Assembly (NCBI GenBank): GCA_021014945.1
Contig: MU266374.1
Coordinates: 1 to 64,000, forward strand
DNA from: Leucogyrophana mollusca
Lineage: Eukaryota; Basidiomycota; Agaricomycetes; Boletales
DNA length: 64,000 nucleotides
Reading direction: 5' to 3'
The translations under genes and the position numbers were made by a program. This document shows, piece by piece, positions 49,573-61,509 of the stretch (the first letter of the stretch is position 1; each line of letters starts with the position of its first letter). The notes under the pieces were generated by a model, which was not told the DNA's origin, searched no databases, and saw only the letters and a list, made by a program, of their open reading frames with translations.

Positions 49573-50938
49573 ATGGGTCTCGCAGGCCGCAAGCAAAAAC
49601 AGCGCATTCCCGCCGACCCGCGCAACCTCTCCTGGGCGGACGATGCCGCACGTTTCGGTCAGTCCTACCTCTCCAAGCTCGGCTGGGACCCATCGCAGGG
49701 TCTCGGGGCAGCGGGGGATGGGATGCGCTCGCACCTCAAGGTGCACCAGAAGCTCGATATGCTAGGTATTGGGGCGGCGCACCAGAGGGACCCGCATGGC
49801 GTTGCGTGGAAACAGAATCGCGATTTTGAGGCGTTGTTGAGGAGGTTGAATGAGGGTGTGAAGGTCGAGGGTGAGAGTGCGTTCGTGGAGGAAGGGCAAG
49901 TGGTGGCTGAGGCTACTGCAGAGGCAGAAGACGATAAATCATCGAAGAAAGAGAAAAAGCGAAAACGGAAAGACGCAGATTTAGCAGAGGACGGAGGGGA
50001 GCAAGATGGTAAGAAAAAGCGCAAGAAAGAAAAGAAGGAAAAGAAGGAGAAGAAATCAAAACGCTCAGAGTCCGTTTCCCCTCCCCCAGCAGCACCCCAA
50101 GATCCGCCGACAACGAGTAAAATAACTGCCCGCCCTATGGCGTACGTCCTTCATTCTTGCCCTTCGTCCCAAGGTTATCATTTACTCATTCACTCTTATT
50201 AGGCACCGCGCTCGCTTCCAAGCATCCAAGCGCATCGCCGGCAAATCCGCCGCCGCAATATCTGAGATCCTCGGTATCGCGCCTACGCCCACGCCCACAC
50301 CCGCTTCCGTATCCACGCTCACACCCCTCTCCACCCCCACGCCCGACTCGGATCTCCCCCTCGAAAAAATAACCACGTCCACGAAGAGCGTAGCCGACTA
50401 CTTCAAGGAGAAGCTCGGCGCGAAATCTGGCACGAATTATACCGATGCAGCGGAGACAGAGGATCGGGGGTACAGTAGGGGGCTTGGTGCATCCCGTTCT
50501 GGCATCGGGGCCGCGAATTCATTCGCGGGCGGCGACGGCGACGACGGGGAGCGCGTGCGCGGTGGGATCGGCAGCTCGTCCAAGCTGAGCTCCTTTGCGA
50601 ACTTTGTTTCCCTGAGCGCGCCGCCGCCATTGCCTGTAGATGAGGCCAGTGAGAATGACGGCGCGGAAGGCACGAAAGGGGACGAGGAGAGCGAGAGACG
50701 GCGCCGGAAAAAAGACGAAAGGAAGAAGGAGAAGAAAAAGAAGGAGCGCGACGCGCTGGAGTCAGGGAGGAAAGATCAGAAAAAGCGCGAGTCAGAGCCC
50801 GAGCTTGCACCACCGAATCTCGAGCCCCTGCCGTCTGGAGAACCATCCCAAGAGACGCTAGCAATAGACAAGGAGGCAGACAGGAAAGCGAGAAAAGCTG
50901 AGAAGAAAGCGCGCAAGAAGGACCGTGAAGGCTCCTGA
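49573..50938 (+). CDS. PXR1: G-patch ribosome-biogenesis factor (Pxr1/Gno1, PINX1-like)
   Basis: Two exons, 49573..50141 and 50203..50938, give 434 residues. The N-terminus 'MGLAGRKQKQRIPADPRN' and the G-patch around 'YLSKLGWDPSQGLG' (about 34-80, with 'HLKVHQKLDMLGIG') match the PinX1/Pxr1 family. Two long Lys-rich KKxKK-type stretches follow, one before the intron and one at the C-terminus; these are nucleolar-targeting-like. A middle segment 'RHRARFQASKRIA..SAAAISEILGI'-type helix is typical of the family. Known role: it activates the helicase Prp43 for rRNA and snoRNA processing, and human PINX1 also inhibits telomerase. The basic repeats make the exact residue number in this region the least conserved part. 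Confidence 0.93.
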
Positions 50939-51238
50939 TGTCCCTTAGAGCCGTGGAGTCCATACCTACGTTTGATCTGCATACCCATCGTAGACACACC
51001 CGGGCTGTCGCACCTTGTAACCTGTTTGTACCCTCCTTTCTCCTGGACGCAATGAGGGCTTGTATGCACGACTGCGAAGTACGATCGTGCATCACACGTA
51101 TACACTCCAGATCGAAATCGCCCTTAAAGTTGCAGCGCCCTGCAACCGCAGGCACGCCAGCCGCAAGCGATATCGATACAGTATTGGACCGCAAGCAAGA
51201 CAAAGAAAGCAAGGCAAAAGTAAACGAGAAAAAGTCTA
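50939..51238. other. Convergent 3' gap, PXR1 / phospholipase B
   Basis: These 300 bp separate the stop codons of two genes that converge, so both 3' untranslated regions and terminators must lie here. No gene is seen. Confidence 0.6.
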
Positions 51239-53461
51239 TCACAAATACCCTCCCACTACTGCAAACAACGACACCGCCGCCAGCCCCGCCGCACCCCATC
51301 CACTCCTGGACAGGGCTGACGCACCACCCGTCGTCGTCGCTTCCAGCCCCAGCGTCGACCCGTCCCAGCAGTACCGCGTCATGCAGGTCGCACACACGCC
51401 GCTCCTCTCCGTGCCGGTCCTGTTGCGCGCGCGGTCGACGACTGCGCACGCGAGACATGCGGGCCACTCGGGGTCCGTCAGCGCGGTGGCGTCTGTCGGG
51501 TATCCCTGCGCGGCGATGTCGTACACCTGGTCGAGGATGGCCTGCGTTTCCGCGAGCGAGACGTTGCCGGGCTGCTGGTTGGTCAGCGGTGTCTGCCCGT
51601 TCCGGGGTGGGCCGCCGTTGGCGAGATAGATGACCAGGGGTGCTTCGGTGCTTGAATCGCATCCGAAGAAGCTGGGCCGTGTGGAGAGGTTCTGGGCGAT
51701 GAATTCGGAGGTATTGGTCGGGACGGGGGGGAAAGAATATGCGGTGGGGAAGAGGGTGCTAATGCGGTTCTGTACGTTCTGGGTACACGAATGTAAGTCA
51801 ATCAAACTCGTGAGCAGGTTAGACACTACACTTACGATGAGGGAACCACCAGCAGACCAGTATTCAGTGGCGTAGTCTTGATTCTAGAGACGATCGTGCG
51901 TAAGGACATTGCTCAGATGGAGTGGGGTGGAATATGCTCACCGAGTCAACGGCGAGGATCGTGTCGAGTCCTCGAGCCTTGACCAGCAAAGGTTGAAGTG
52001 GGACGGCCTCTCCGTCGCTCGCACCATCGGACATCATGATGATCGACTCCTCAGCGTCGATGAACTGGCCTTTCATCGCGGCGCCATTGAAGGGGTTGGC
52101 AAACACGGCTGAGTCGAGCACGATGTTCGTTTGTGGGAGGGTAGCGTTTAACGCTGTCACGACGGGGTACACGTAGGAGTTGACGAGCGTCGATTCCTGC
52201 GCGGATGTCAGGTCAGTCAAATCAGTGGATAAGGAAGAGAGACACTCCTACCGAGGTGTTGTAAATCGTGTTCCAGTCCCCGGAGGCTCCGACGACGGTG
52301 CCAATTTGATCGTAGTTGGTGACGCAGACCGACTCATTCGTCGTCCCGAGGTATTTCATTGGCGCGAAGGCGGCAAGAGTTGGGTCGTATGAACCCATTT
52401 CGTCTGGAGTGGGTAACACCGGTCAGCGTGTTGCGGTCCCTGCTGCAGGATGCGACGTACAAACGTTCATCTCCATGATAGGATTTGATTGGGGGACAAT
52501 GAAGGTTCCACCAGGGATCAGCGTTGACATGTTGCCGTTGGGAGAGAGCAACGTCGCAACGAGGATCGGGAATGGTTGCGAGTACGACGCAAACGTCGAT
52601 CTACAAGGAAACGCCAAACAGGGTCAGAGGACGCTCGGAATGAGCAACCATGCGCACTCACACATTAGCAACCGCCGACCACAGGTATCCCGCTCCATGA
52701 AGGAGTGTGTTGTCGGCGAAGTTGTCGGCAGTGGTTCCGTTCACGAAGTGACGGCCGTTATCACGCGAAGTGACATCGTTGTAGGAGACAGCAAAGCCCG
52801 CGTGGTACTTTCCGCTTATTTCCTCGATGAGCTCCTGGATGTACTCATCGTTCATAGTCGCGTTCGTGTATGGATCCTGCTGGTTGATCTGCGCTAGCCA
52901 GCCACCCCAAGCATTGGTGGGATCTGCCGAGTTGTCGCCAAATGCCAAGATTTCTATTGGGGGGAAGTCTGCCTGAGCGAGCGATCCTACAAGGTTTGCG
53001 CCTCCCGAGAGACCAGAAAGGTATTGCGCTGCCTGGAGCAGGCCTCCGGTGCCCAAAGTCGCGGCTGAGGTATTCCGAGCATCCAAGAAGTTCAAAACTC
53101 CGGCCCCGAACATAGTTGCCCTCCATCCTCCACCACTACACGCGATTCCGAAGTTTGGATACTCGCCATTACTCTCGCCGCCGAGAATGCTGGAGACGTA
53201 GGCGGGCAGCGTGGCGTTGGTGGCCTGCAGATTGGCGAGATATGTTTTCCATGCGTTGGGAAGAACATTTGATTTGCGGCCGCTGATGTATGCGGCTTCG
53301 TCTGGGCTGAGAGTCTGGTTTCCGGGAGTGCCTGCCTGCCGAACAAGAGTGAACCCGGCCGGGCACGCACCAGTCACGGGCGTGTAGGCGAGGTTGGCTG
53401 CGCTCTGAGCAGCAGCAAGGAGGGGGAGCGACGTAGAAGCCGCGAGAAGAGTGGCAAGCAT
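51239..53461 (-). CDS. PLB1: Lysophospholipase / phospholipase B, GPI-type
   Basis: Six exons: 53461..52662, 52600..52461, 52403..52252, 52196..51942, 51883..51836, 51778..51239. They give 644 residues, the usual size for fungal PLB. A signal peptide ('LAASTSLPLLAAAQ') is present, as are more than ten N-glycosylation sequons. The catalytic fold is the cPLA2 type: 'ACSGGGWRA' (108-115) is the oxyanion loop, Ser152 in 'GLSGGAN' is the nucleophile, and 'MMSDGASDGEAVP' carries the catalytic Asp region. 'VYEMGSYDP' is the conserved PLB segment, rebuilt by splicing. The last ~20 residues are hydrophobic after 'SALSRSG', as expected for GPI anchoring. It removes fatty acids from phospholipids and lysophospholipids at the cell surface. 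The acid motif differs from the common DGGxDGxxxP form, but otherwise the gene looks intact. Confidence 0.95.
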
Positions 53462-54842
53462 TGTGGGGCGACCAAACTCCCCACTACCCCACGGCTCGTG
53501 TTATAAACTTGTAGGCCATGAGACATGTGGCGTCCCGTGAGGCTTTTCGAAAGACTGTACGGAAGGGCGGAGGGAAGACGTGGACATGTGACCGAGGATA
53601 GAATAAACACTGCAGTGAGAGTCGGGATGGAGCAGGCTCTTCTTCCCGAAATTCCAGCGAAAATGGTCACGCTTGGGACACGACGCCGCGAGTTTGAGGT
53701 TGGTGTGGTTGGTCGATGGAGGTGGAGAGGATAAGGACATTGCTGGTTAGTGTAACATGACGAAAGGCCGTAGCGACCGTTCAGAACCTAAGGGGTCAGA
53801 CGTTAATGAAGGACAGGCTGACCTACCTGTCGAGATGATGCGCACCTGCGGGAGATTGTGGAAAGCGTCGCTACGTTGGAGACACTGTATAGCCTAAATA
53901 GATAAGTCCACGACAGATTTGAACGTGTGACAGCCGTGGACGGGTCCGTGAACAGGTTGCGTGACGGATGATCGATTGGAAGCCTTGACGCGTGACTGCG
54001 CGCGACCTCCAGTGTGAGGCGATAATTTGGTAAAGAACGTCCGCGACTGCGACAAGCCGAAGCGGGACAACCAACGAAGAACAGCAAGAGTGGTTTCCGT
54101 AGGGCTGACTGTTGGGTGAGTGTTTCTCGCGGGCGCCAGTCGTTTAGACCAGGCTTCCGACTGATTTTCATGTTCTCCCTGAGGCGATCGGCAAGTTATG
54201 AGTCCTGCTACAAAACCAAGTTCAACCAGATCATCCAACACGGTTCCGGTGGTAATGAGGTCACCTGTCATTTCCCACTGCCATAGTGCAATACCCCGGG
54301 CCCCGCTGGCATCATGATAGACATCTGAGAAATACGCTGCGGGTGGTCAACGCGTGTACATTGTCCTGTCGAGGCTGTAGACTCCAGAGACTTGGCTGTT
54401 AAGCAGCGTCTTCGGTATCCTCGGCGTCTTCCATAGAGTATATGTCGGCTCAGTGGTGCATAATAGAGGTGACAGTGATAGTCGATACTGTGAATTGCGG
54501 GTTCTGGGCCGTAACTTATGACTTTACTACGAGTAATTGGTGAAGGTTTAAAAGTGATCAGCCCATGAGCGCCAGAACAAGAGCTCATTTCAGCTCGGGG
54601 TTTTTTGGCGTGCCCAAGCAATAACGTTCGACTACCTCCGACTGAGGTTCAGAAGAGAAAGACATTCTTTACACCAGGGGAAAATGTATGAAGCTTGAAA
54701 TAGTACAGCCAAACCAGAGATATCATCATAAAGATAGCGGGAAGCATGGCTTGGGAGTAGCATACACGCGACTTTGACTGCAAGATTAGCATATTCTGTT
54801 CATGGGACGAAGAGGCTAGGGGAACTTCAAAACCCAGACTCT
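53462..54842. other. Intergenic, no gene recognised
   Basis: This holds the phospholipase B promoter (left) and the 3' flank of the first glycine-rich paralog (right). Frames at 53800-54620 (-) are open for up to ~125 codons without recognisable domains. Confidence 0.45.
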
Positions 54843-56239
54843 TCAATATTGATAGTATGCCGCGTTGGCAGGATCAATGTTGGAGGTGAGCGGAACTTCG
54901 TAGTCGTCGCAAGTGACCTCCGAAAAGCGTAACTTCTGGGTCGTCTTTGGGTTTCCCCACTGCGCGACAATTGATCATAAATCAGCCATCGAGCAATGGC
55001 CAAGAAAACAGGATAAGACATACGATAGTAATACCTGGCTGTGTCGCAGGGCACGCGAAGCCAAGTCCTCCACCGCTGGGTTCGCCGTGTATCAAGATGG
55101 CGCACTCTCCGTCTGTGCAGGTGGGGATACCGGAAAACTTCCCAGCGTGTGTAGGGTCCAACGTGAAGGCCAGGTGACCACCGCCAACGCTATCGTCGAT
55201 CCAGCCCTTTGTCGACTTGGGGTCATTATATAGGCCATGCTGGTCCTGGAGGCTGAAGGGCTGTCCGCGCTGGACGAACCCACCAGGTGCACAATTCGAA
55301 GTAGAGGCGCAGACCTTGAAGGGGATGTCGGTGAAGAAGCCGCCCTTCTGGTACTGGGTGCTCTCGCGCACCGCACCGAGCTGCTGGCCGTCGCCGAAGG
55401 AGATAATGTAACAGTGGCCGTACTTGATGCCCAGTGAGTTGCCTTTGCCGCAGACAGGGTTATTGGCGCATGTGCAGCTGGTGTTCAATCCACACGCGCC
55501 CCAGCCGTTTCCACCCAACCCGCCATGTCCGCCATTACCACCATTGCCAGAGTTTCCACCATTTCCACCATTTCCCAACCCTCCTGGGCCCCCGTTGCCT
55601 CCGTTCCCAGAATTACCGCCGTTCCCACCGTTCCCCCACCCTCCGGGCCCGCCGTTCCCGCCGTTGCCAGAATTACCGCCATTGCCACCATTTCCCCATC
55701 CCGCAGGTCCACCATTCCCTCCGTTGCCAGAAGTTCCGCCGTTACCACCGTTTCCCCACCCTCCGGGCCCGCCATTACCTCCGTTGCCAGAATTTCCACC
55801 GTTACCACCGTTCCCCCATCCTCCGGGCCCTCCGTTCCCACCGTTTCCGGTGTTGCCTCCGTTCCCGCCATTACCCCATGCGCCGCCACCGCCGCCGTCT
55901 CCGCCGTTTCCTGAGTTACCTCCATTACCTCCATTGCCTCCGCCCCCACCGCACTAAATAGAATGACGCCATCAGCATATATTAAAGATGAAACACTAAT
56001 AATGAAACGCACGTATCCTGTTCCAGCGCGTGCATTTACCCACGTGACTCCCGTGGTGCAGCATCCCGCAGCCCCTGTGTTCTATGTCATGTCAAGTATA
56101 AGTGGGCGAAGACATGTCGTTCGATGGGAGTACTCACTGCATCGTAATAACTCTGGCCATTACAGTAGGTCTGTTGTTGCGCCAGAGTCGCGGCTGCGCA
56201 AACGAAGAGTGTGAGTGATAAGAGAGAGAATCGTGACAT
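54843..56239 (-). CDS. Secreted Cys/Gly-rich protein, paralog A (short repeat)
   Basis: Four exons, 56239..56138, 56081..56013, 55953..55024 and 54959..54843, give 405 residues. A signal peptide ('MSRFSLLSLTLFVCAAATLA') is followed by 'YCNGQSYYDA', then a 23-residue exon with 'GCC....VTW.....GTGY'. Exon 3 opens with about 150 residues of Gly/Asn repeat built from 'GGNGGNSGNGG' and 'GGPGGWGNGG' units. It then enters a domain of about 160 residues with paired cysteines and 'GNSLGIKYGHCYIISFGDG', 'TDIPFKVC', 'SNCAPGGFV' and 'LQDQHGLYNDP'. A last exon of 38 residues carries 'LRFSEVTCDDYEVPL'. The same modules occur in the two neighbours. I know no function; the secretion and repeat suggest a wall or matrix protein. 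Confidence 0.88.
55500..55953 (-). repeat. Gly/Asn-rich coding repeat of paralog A
   Basis: About 150 residues of near-periodic 'GGNGGNSGNGGNGGPGGWG' composition on the minus strand. Consecutive units differ mostly at synonymous positions, so the peptide pattern is better kept than the DNA. Confidence 0.85.
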
Positions 56240-56290
56240 CGTTTTTGGAATCGAAATAACGATGGAAAACAAAGACGCACCCTAGAGATG

Positions 56291-56298
56291 CTTTATAG
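56291..56298 (-). promoter_or_regulatory. TATA box of paralog A
   Basis: CTATAAAG on the minus strand lies 52-59 bp upstream of the start codon at 56239, matching the position of the TATA-like boxes of the other two paralogs. Confidence 0.6.
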
Positions 56299-58642
56299 TA
56301 CAGTTAAGTGCCTTACGAGAAATACCGCAGACCCTGCTGCTGCATTGCTTAACTCCTAATGGAGGTAGGAAGGTTACTTGAGATGTCAGAATAGACGACA
56401 AAGACAGAAAAAACATATGATCAGTTTGTTCTCCAGGGGCGTGTCGGAGTGTTATCGCTCACCGGCGATTGTCTGAACAGCAAGGCGCTGCATTCCGGCG
56501 CCAAGAACGGGGAAGCGGGACACCTGCCTGTCCGGGTGGGAAGAGTGGCCAAGGGACAATTGACACCCGGAAGTGGAAGCAATTGATACATAGTTTGAGG
56601 GTGTATCCGTGTGATGGTGAGGATGGAAGTTTGCCACCGAGCCAATATCTGTAATAACGCTTCTTGCATTCGCCTCACGGCCATGGATAAATCGGGAAGA
56701 AAGAACCGTAGGACGAAAGAGTAAGACCACCGCAAGGGGAATTTGAGGGCATACGCTTCCTTCCGATCTCGAAGGAGAAACGAAAATGAACACGGCAATA
56801 CCTGTTGGTCGGCGGGTCAAATGCACAAGATGACGAGAATTTTCCAGGCTCATCACTCTGGCCAGGCTGCCATATCAGTCAGTGCAGATAAGTATACGCA
56901 AGAACGCGTACGTGGCCTTGCTTCAAGCTTCTATGCCGGACTCCAATTCAACGCTGCCACTCTGCATACTGATATACGGTCATGCAATTCTTTGACAGCC
57001 GACCTACCATACGAAACCCAGCCGCGTATTCAAGTTGACCCATCAGCTTGTTGTGTTTATCCAATCTCATTGGGCAAGACGAAAGGACGATCAACGGAGC
57101 ACATTGATTGCCAAAATACCTGCTGTCAAGCTAAAAGCATCTTTAGCATTCCACAAGAACAAACATACTGATAAGAAGCACTTGCCGTTATGTCGGATTT
57201 CCTTTTTTTTTTTTGGCCAGGACTGCGATCGCCCGTTATTCCCGTGGCTGCAAGCTGTCATAATGAATTGATAATTGACAGTCCCCGTGATTCGAAAGGT
57301 TTCGTTGATCAAGAAGCCATGCTATCACAAGATCAGGAACGCAGTTGGCAGTTGAGAGTCGGGTGAAGACAATGACACCACCACGGTGATTAGATCTAAA
57401 GACAGTGTTCAACTGAATCAGCTGACCTGATCAGAGCAATTCCGCTGAGTTTTAATTATTTACAAACGCATCCGACGGCATCTGAACGGCACTCTGACGA
57501 CAGCCTTGAATTTCTGGACAACATAACTGGATCAATTTGTATAATCAGTACTGTCCCATGACCGTAAGCAAGTTGATGCAACGAGACGGCCAGGTGGGTC
57601 AGCGCTCTCTCTCGTATCAGCGCTGTTTTGGGTCAGCATCCCGTATCGTAGGTGGCGATAAGGCCCAATCTTCTAGACCCTCGTTAACACGACGTGGTAC
57701 GCCAATGCCCTTGTTCAGTACTGCGGGTCACGAGAGTGCTCCGTGTCACCGCACCGCTCATCTCAACTCTCAGGCCAGTTTAAACCGTTTTTATCTTTCG
57801 GGCGTCTGGGAAATGCTATAACCTGATTCAGACGTCCAACTTTACCAGAGTAGCGATGAGCGGAATTTATACTACAGTTCCTGCTTGATCGCCCTTGATG
57901 CCCACCAAACCTCCACGACCTCGGTGGTTGTCACGGCGGTCTCCGTCACCATTCATTAAACTGAATCACGTAAGTACAAAGCGTATCCCAGATGCGGTGC
58001 TGACTTTCATTCAAGTTCTTTCACTTCGAGTCAGCGCTCCGGGCGCTCATCAATCCTATGGCCGATATGGAGTTATCATCTCGTGACGGGTATTCGGTGT
58101 TCCCTGGTATGCCTGTTACAGCAATAGCCGGGAGGAGGATATCTCCCCCGGTCTGGGCTACAATCGATAGGGCGGTGGGAGATATGCTTCCGAGGACTTT
58201 CGATCAGCGTTTTCGACGCCATCAGCGCAGTCCAGCCAGTCCTGCAATTTTTTCTGTCAGGAGTCTCGTAGATTCCTATATGGCAGGTCACGAGTTGTGC
58301 TGACTCCGAGTCAATATCGCTAGGATACTAAATTACGACGCAGGATCAGCCCTCGGGGTCCTCCTGTTAGCGCAACGGTGTGCGTGCCTCTTGGCTTTCG
58401 GTGGACTAGAGCGTCAAGTCCAAACGTGATGCTGCATCCCTTGGTTTCTGTCTCGTTTCATTTCCAAAAGCCCAGCGTTCAGACACTCTAACGCTCAGTA
58501 CAGTATCTGCTAAGACCCTTGAGATTATAACCAATTCCATAGCTCTTGGAAGCATGCAGGCGGAATTGAGTGAGGGAGCAAACAATGGACATAGTATTTG
58601 GGTATAGAGCATATATAAACCTACGTTTAGTGCAGACATACT
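56299..58642. other. Intergenic, no gene recognised
   Basis: No frame joins into a known protein. It includes the upstream region of paralog A and the 3' flank of paralog B. A frame at 56421-56798 (-) has a cysteine-containing stretch but no secretion signal and no module shared with the paralogs. Confidence 0.45.
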
Positions 58643-59871
58643 TCAATATCTGTACATGTAAACCCTGCGGTCGAGGGTGGGAGAGAAAGGCGCTGCAAAG
58701 TCATCGCAAGCAACCTCAGAAAATACAAGGGTCTGTGAGACTCTCTCCCACTTAAGAATGGATAGTTAGTTTCAATGCCTCGCAAATCACGTTAAGGACG
58801 TACGAAAGTGAATCCGGGTTGTTCCATGGTACAAGATGGCGCTGAGCCGCCAAGACAGGGTCCACTGCGCAGCTTCAGGGCATATCCGCCTTGACTGCAC
58901 GTCGATGGAATGCCGTAGAAAAGGCCTGCCATCACGGTCGCGTCGGTGAACGAAAGATGGGGCCCTTCGTAGGCGTTGCTAACCCAGCCCTTTGATGGCA
59001 GTCGATCATCGCGCGGGGTATACTGATCTTGAAGATAGAACCCGTCGCGAGTGGTAACATGACCACCTGGAGAGCAGTTGCTCGTCGCTCTGCAGATCTT
59101 GAACGGGACGTCTGTGAGATAGCCGCTCTTGAAGTAGTCAATGGTTTCACGTTGTCCACCAAAGTGTACGCTGTCTGAGAACGACAAGACGTAGCAATGA
59201 CCATATTTGATACCGAGGTCGTTTCCGCGATTACAAGCGGGAGTGTCTGGACAGGCATAAGAGCCAGTGGCGCAAGCAGACTCGTCACAACCTCGAGTAC
59301 ATCGGCCGTTCACCATGTCGGTCCCATGGGGGCAACACCCTCCGACTGCAGTCGCCATATTGCCGCTCCAATGATGGCCCTCCTGGCAACACTTCATTCA
59401 ATCGAAAAGTTTTGTGAGGATGATAATTCGATGTCCCAAGAGCACAAGTTACTTACAAAGCCAAGCAAGCTTGCCTTGTTGATCCAGGTTAAGACTTGAG
59501 GGCTTGCACAGCAGCCACTCCTCTTCGTAATCTAGAAATCGAGTATTCACGCACTCAGGCTCGGTGGTAAATGCAAGCCAAGGAAATACAAACAGCGTCG
59601 AAATACTCTTCTCCTAGGCAGAATTCATTTACAGTTTCACGGCGGCAGGTCTTGATGCCATCCACCCCGACCACAACTTTCCACCCGTCAGTCGGTAAAC
59701 CTGGCAAGAACAAAGTCAGCGTGAGTAACACGAAAACGAAACCAAAGACTCGCCATCCTGGCGCGCCTTGTCCACACAGCTCATCGGAGGGACTATCGCA
59801 TGTTGCCTTTGCGCGACAGCTGCGGAGAGAGATACTAGGAGTACTGCTAATGTGGGAGACAGACGCGTCAT
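58643..59871 (-). CDS. Secreted Cys-rich protein, paralog B (no glycine repeat)
   Basis: Five exons, 59871..59778, 59700..59594, 59531..59457, 59391..58804 and 58750..58643, give 323 residues. A signal peptide ('LSPTLAVLLVSLSAAVAQ') is present; 'FCLGEEYFDA' and 'GCCASPQVLTWI' match the N-terminal modules of paralogs A and C. 'CCQEGHHW......VGGCC' matches C. It then passes directly, with no repeat, to the shared domain 'GNDLGIKYGHCYVLSFSD', 'TDVPFKIC', 'SNCSPGGHV', 'LQDQYTPRDD'. The last exon has 'LVFSEVACDDFAAPF', equal in place and phase to paralog A. The first intron (77 nt) is the least certain junction. Stopping at the TAA just past the fourth exon would lose the conserved last exon. Confidence 0.85.
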
Positions 59872-59921
59872 CAGTGCTTGAAAGACAAACTTGACGAACT
59901 TGCTTCGGTCCTGCAAGGGTG

Positions 59922-59930
59922 ATCATATAG
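59922..59930 (-). promoter_or_regulatory. TATA-like box of paralog B
   Basis: CTATATGAT on the minus strand lies about 51-59 bp before the start codon at 59871, the same distance as in the other two copies. Confidence 0.45.
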
Positions 59931-61450
59931 CATAAGGAGGTATTTCGCAGTGCGAAATATCCACCGGCCCCCCGGAAGTATCATGTCTCCGGAACCAGAA
60001 TAATATATTGACCTTGAAGTCAAGTGCCTTTTTGGAAAATGATATGTTTTCGGAGATCAGTGCGGCAGCGCTGATAAGCTGGCCAAGTTTCTCCCTGACA
60101 TATCGAGCGAAACCCTGGCTTCCATTGATCCCACTGATCGGATATACGTTGACAGCTATTGACAGCCCACTCTCGTGACCGGCAATCCGCTATACATGCC
60201 TCCCGCCATCCACAAGAAGTCCTCACTGACCATGCGCAGATTGAGAATCCCCGAAAGCCTGCGCGTGTGAAGCAGAGATGAAGATCAGAACACCACTCAA
60301 GGAAAGGCGCCCAATATACGAGAAGAGCCAGACGAGGCACAACTTGAGGATTCGGAATGCGGGGAACGGCGTTAGCCGGAACCTCGCAGAGCAACTTCGT
60401 GGCATTTAGAACTCAGCGGATTTGCCCACGAACGTTTGTTTAGCCTGAACCTCTTCTTGTTGTGGTCGTTCGAACTCGTGAACCTGGAAGCTGCGTGCCT
60501 GTGAAACCAAGGCCCAACCTCGGAGGCCGCATCTATAAACCAAGTATTCATTGCCTACGACCAAATGCTGGCTCGCTGGACGCCCCGGCTATACATGACC
60601 CGTGAAGTACATGTTTCTGTTTTTTTGTCTCTGATGGAACCTACCATATTCCTGGGGCTGATTTTCCAATCTGTCTTCGTACCAGGTCTCCACCACGGGA
60701 TTATCGGCCTGTCACGATATGTTGAATTTTGTCTCAACCCTCAGCTTGACATACGGCATACGGAGTTCCCCATCACTTATGTTATGATAGATAAAGGCGG
60801 GGGCTTCTTTCTGTTGACAGCAGCATGTTTCCTTTTACAGGTGTTTTCATTGTCCGTGCTGTCCTGGCCGTCTGATCAAAATTAACGACGTTTTCATTCT
60901 CACCGAGTTCTTACAGGTTCTTGTCTATTCTCGCTGGCTTTGGCATTTCTTGGCTGCCATAATCTGTGTGTTAGGTTCATCGAAGAATTGGAAACGAGGT
61001 ACATTCTCATCCACTCGGATTGGTCCCCTATTTCCCCCCTGGAACTTCGTTTTACTTGTCTGGGTTATTCTCGCAATCTACGGTCACGGGATGAGCGCAT
61101 GAGGTTATGGCGAAGATCACGATCTTGATAGTGGCCATCACCCACATTATCACCCGGTGATGTACGCCTTCCGAGTCCACTGAATCTATTGATTTCCGGA
61201 CCAATCAAGTGTCCTTGCTTCCATTCTTTGTCAAGTCGACATTCCGCTCCCGAGTCATGGTATTGGGGTTTTGGACACTGCCTTTGCATCCAGATAATCC
61301 TCCGGTCAGGGCCGACATCTCGATATGTCCCTGGGGAACGATCATCGGGTGACTTGTATGTTTTTCTGTCTTTGTCGTTTGTGAAGTGACCCCCTACCTC
61401 CATTAGGGTGAAATCGACACAGCGAGTTCTGTCGCTTTTCTCATATTCAG
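59931..61450. other. Divergent gap between paralogs B and C
   Basis: The two paralogs are read away from each other here. Frames such as 60565-60885 (+) are open but show no domain or shared module. No RNA gene was recognised. Confidence 0.45.
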
Positions 61451-61458
61451 GTATAAAT
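61451..61458 (+). promoter_or_regulatory. TATA box of paralog C
   Basis: GTATAAAT lies 52-59 bp before the start codon at 61510. Confidence 0.65.
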
Positions 61459-61509
61459 CTATCGGCCCGTCGTCTTTAAACTGCAATCGTCACTTCGTTT
61501 CAAACAACG

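Noticed and set aside
53803..54621. Minus-strand frames of about 120 codons between phospholipase B and paralog A
   Set aside because: No signal, domain or splice pattern supports a gene; composition is like the surrounding intergenic DNA.
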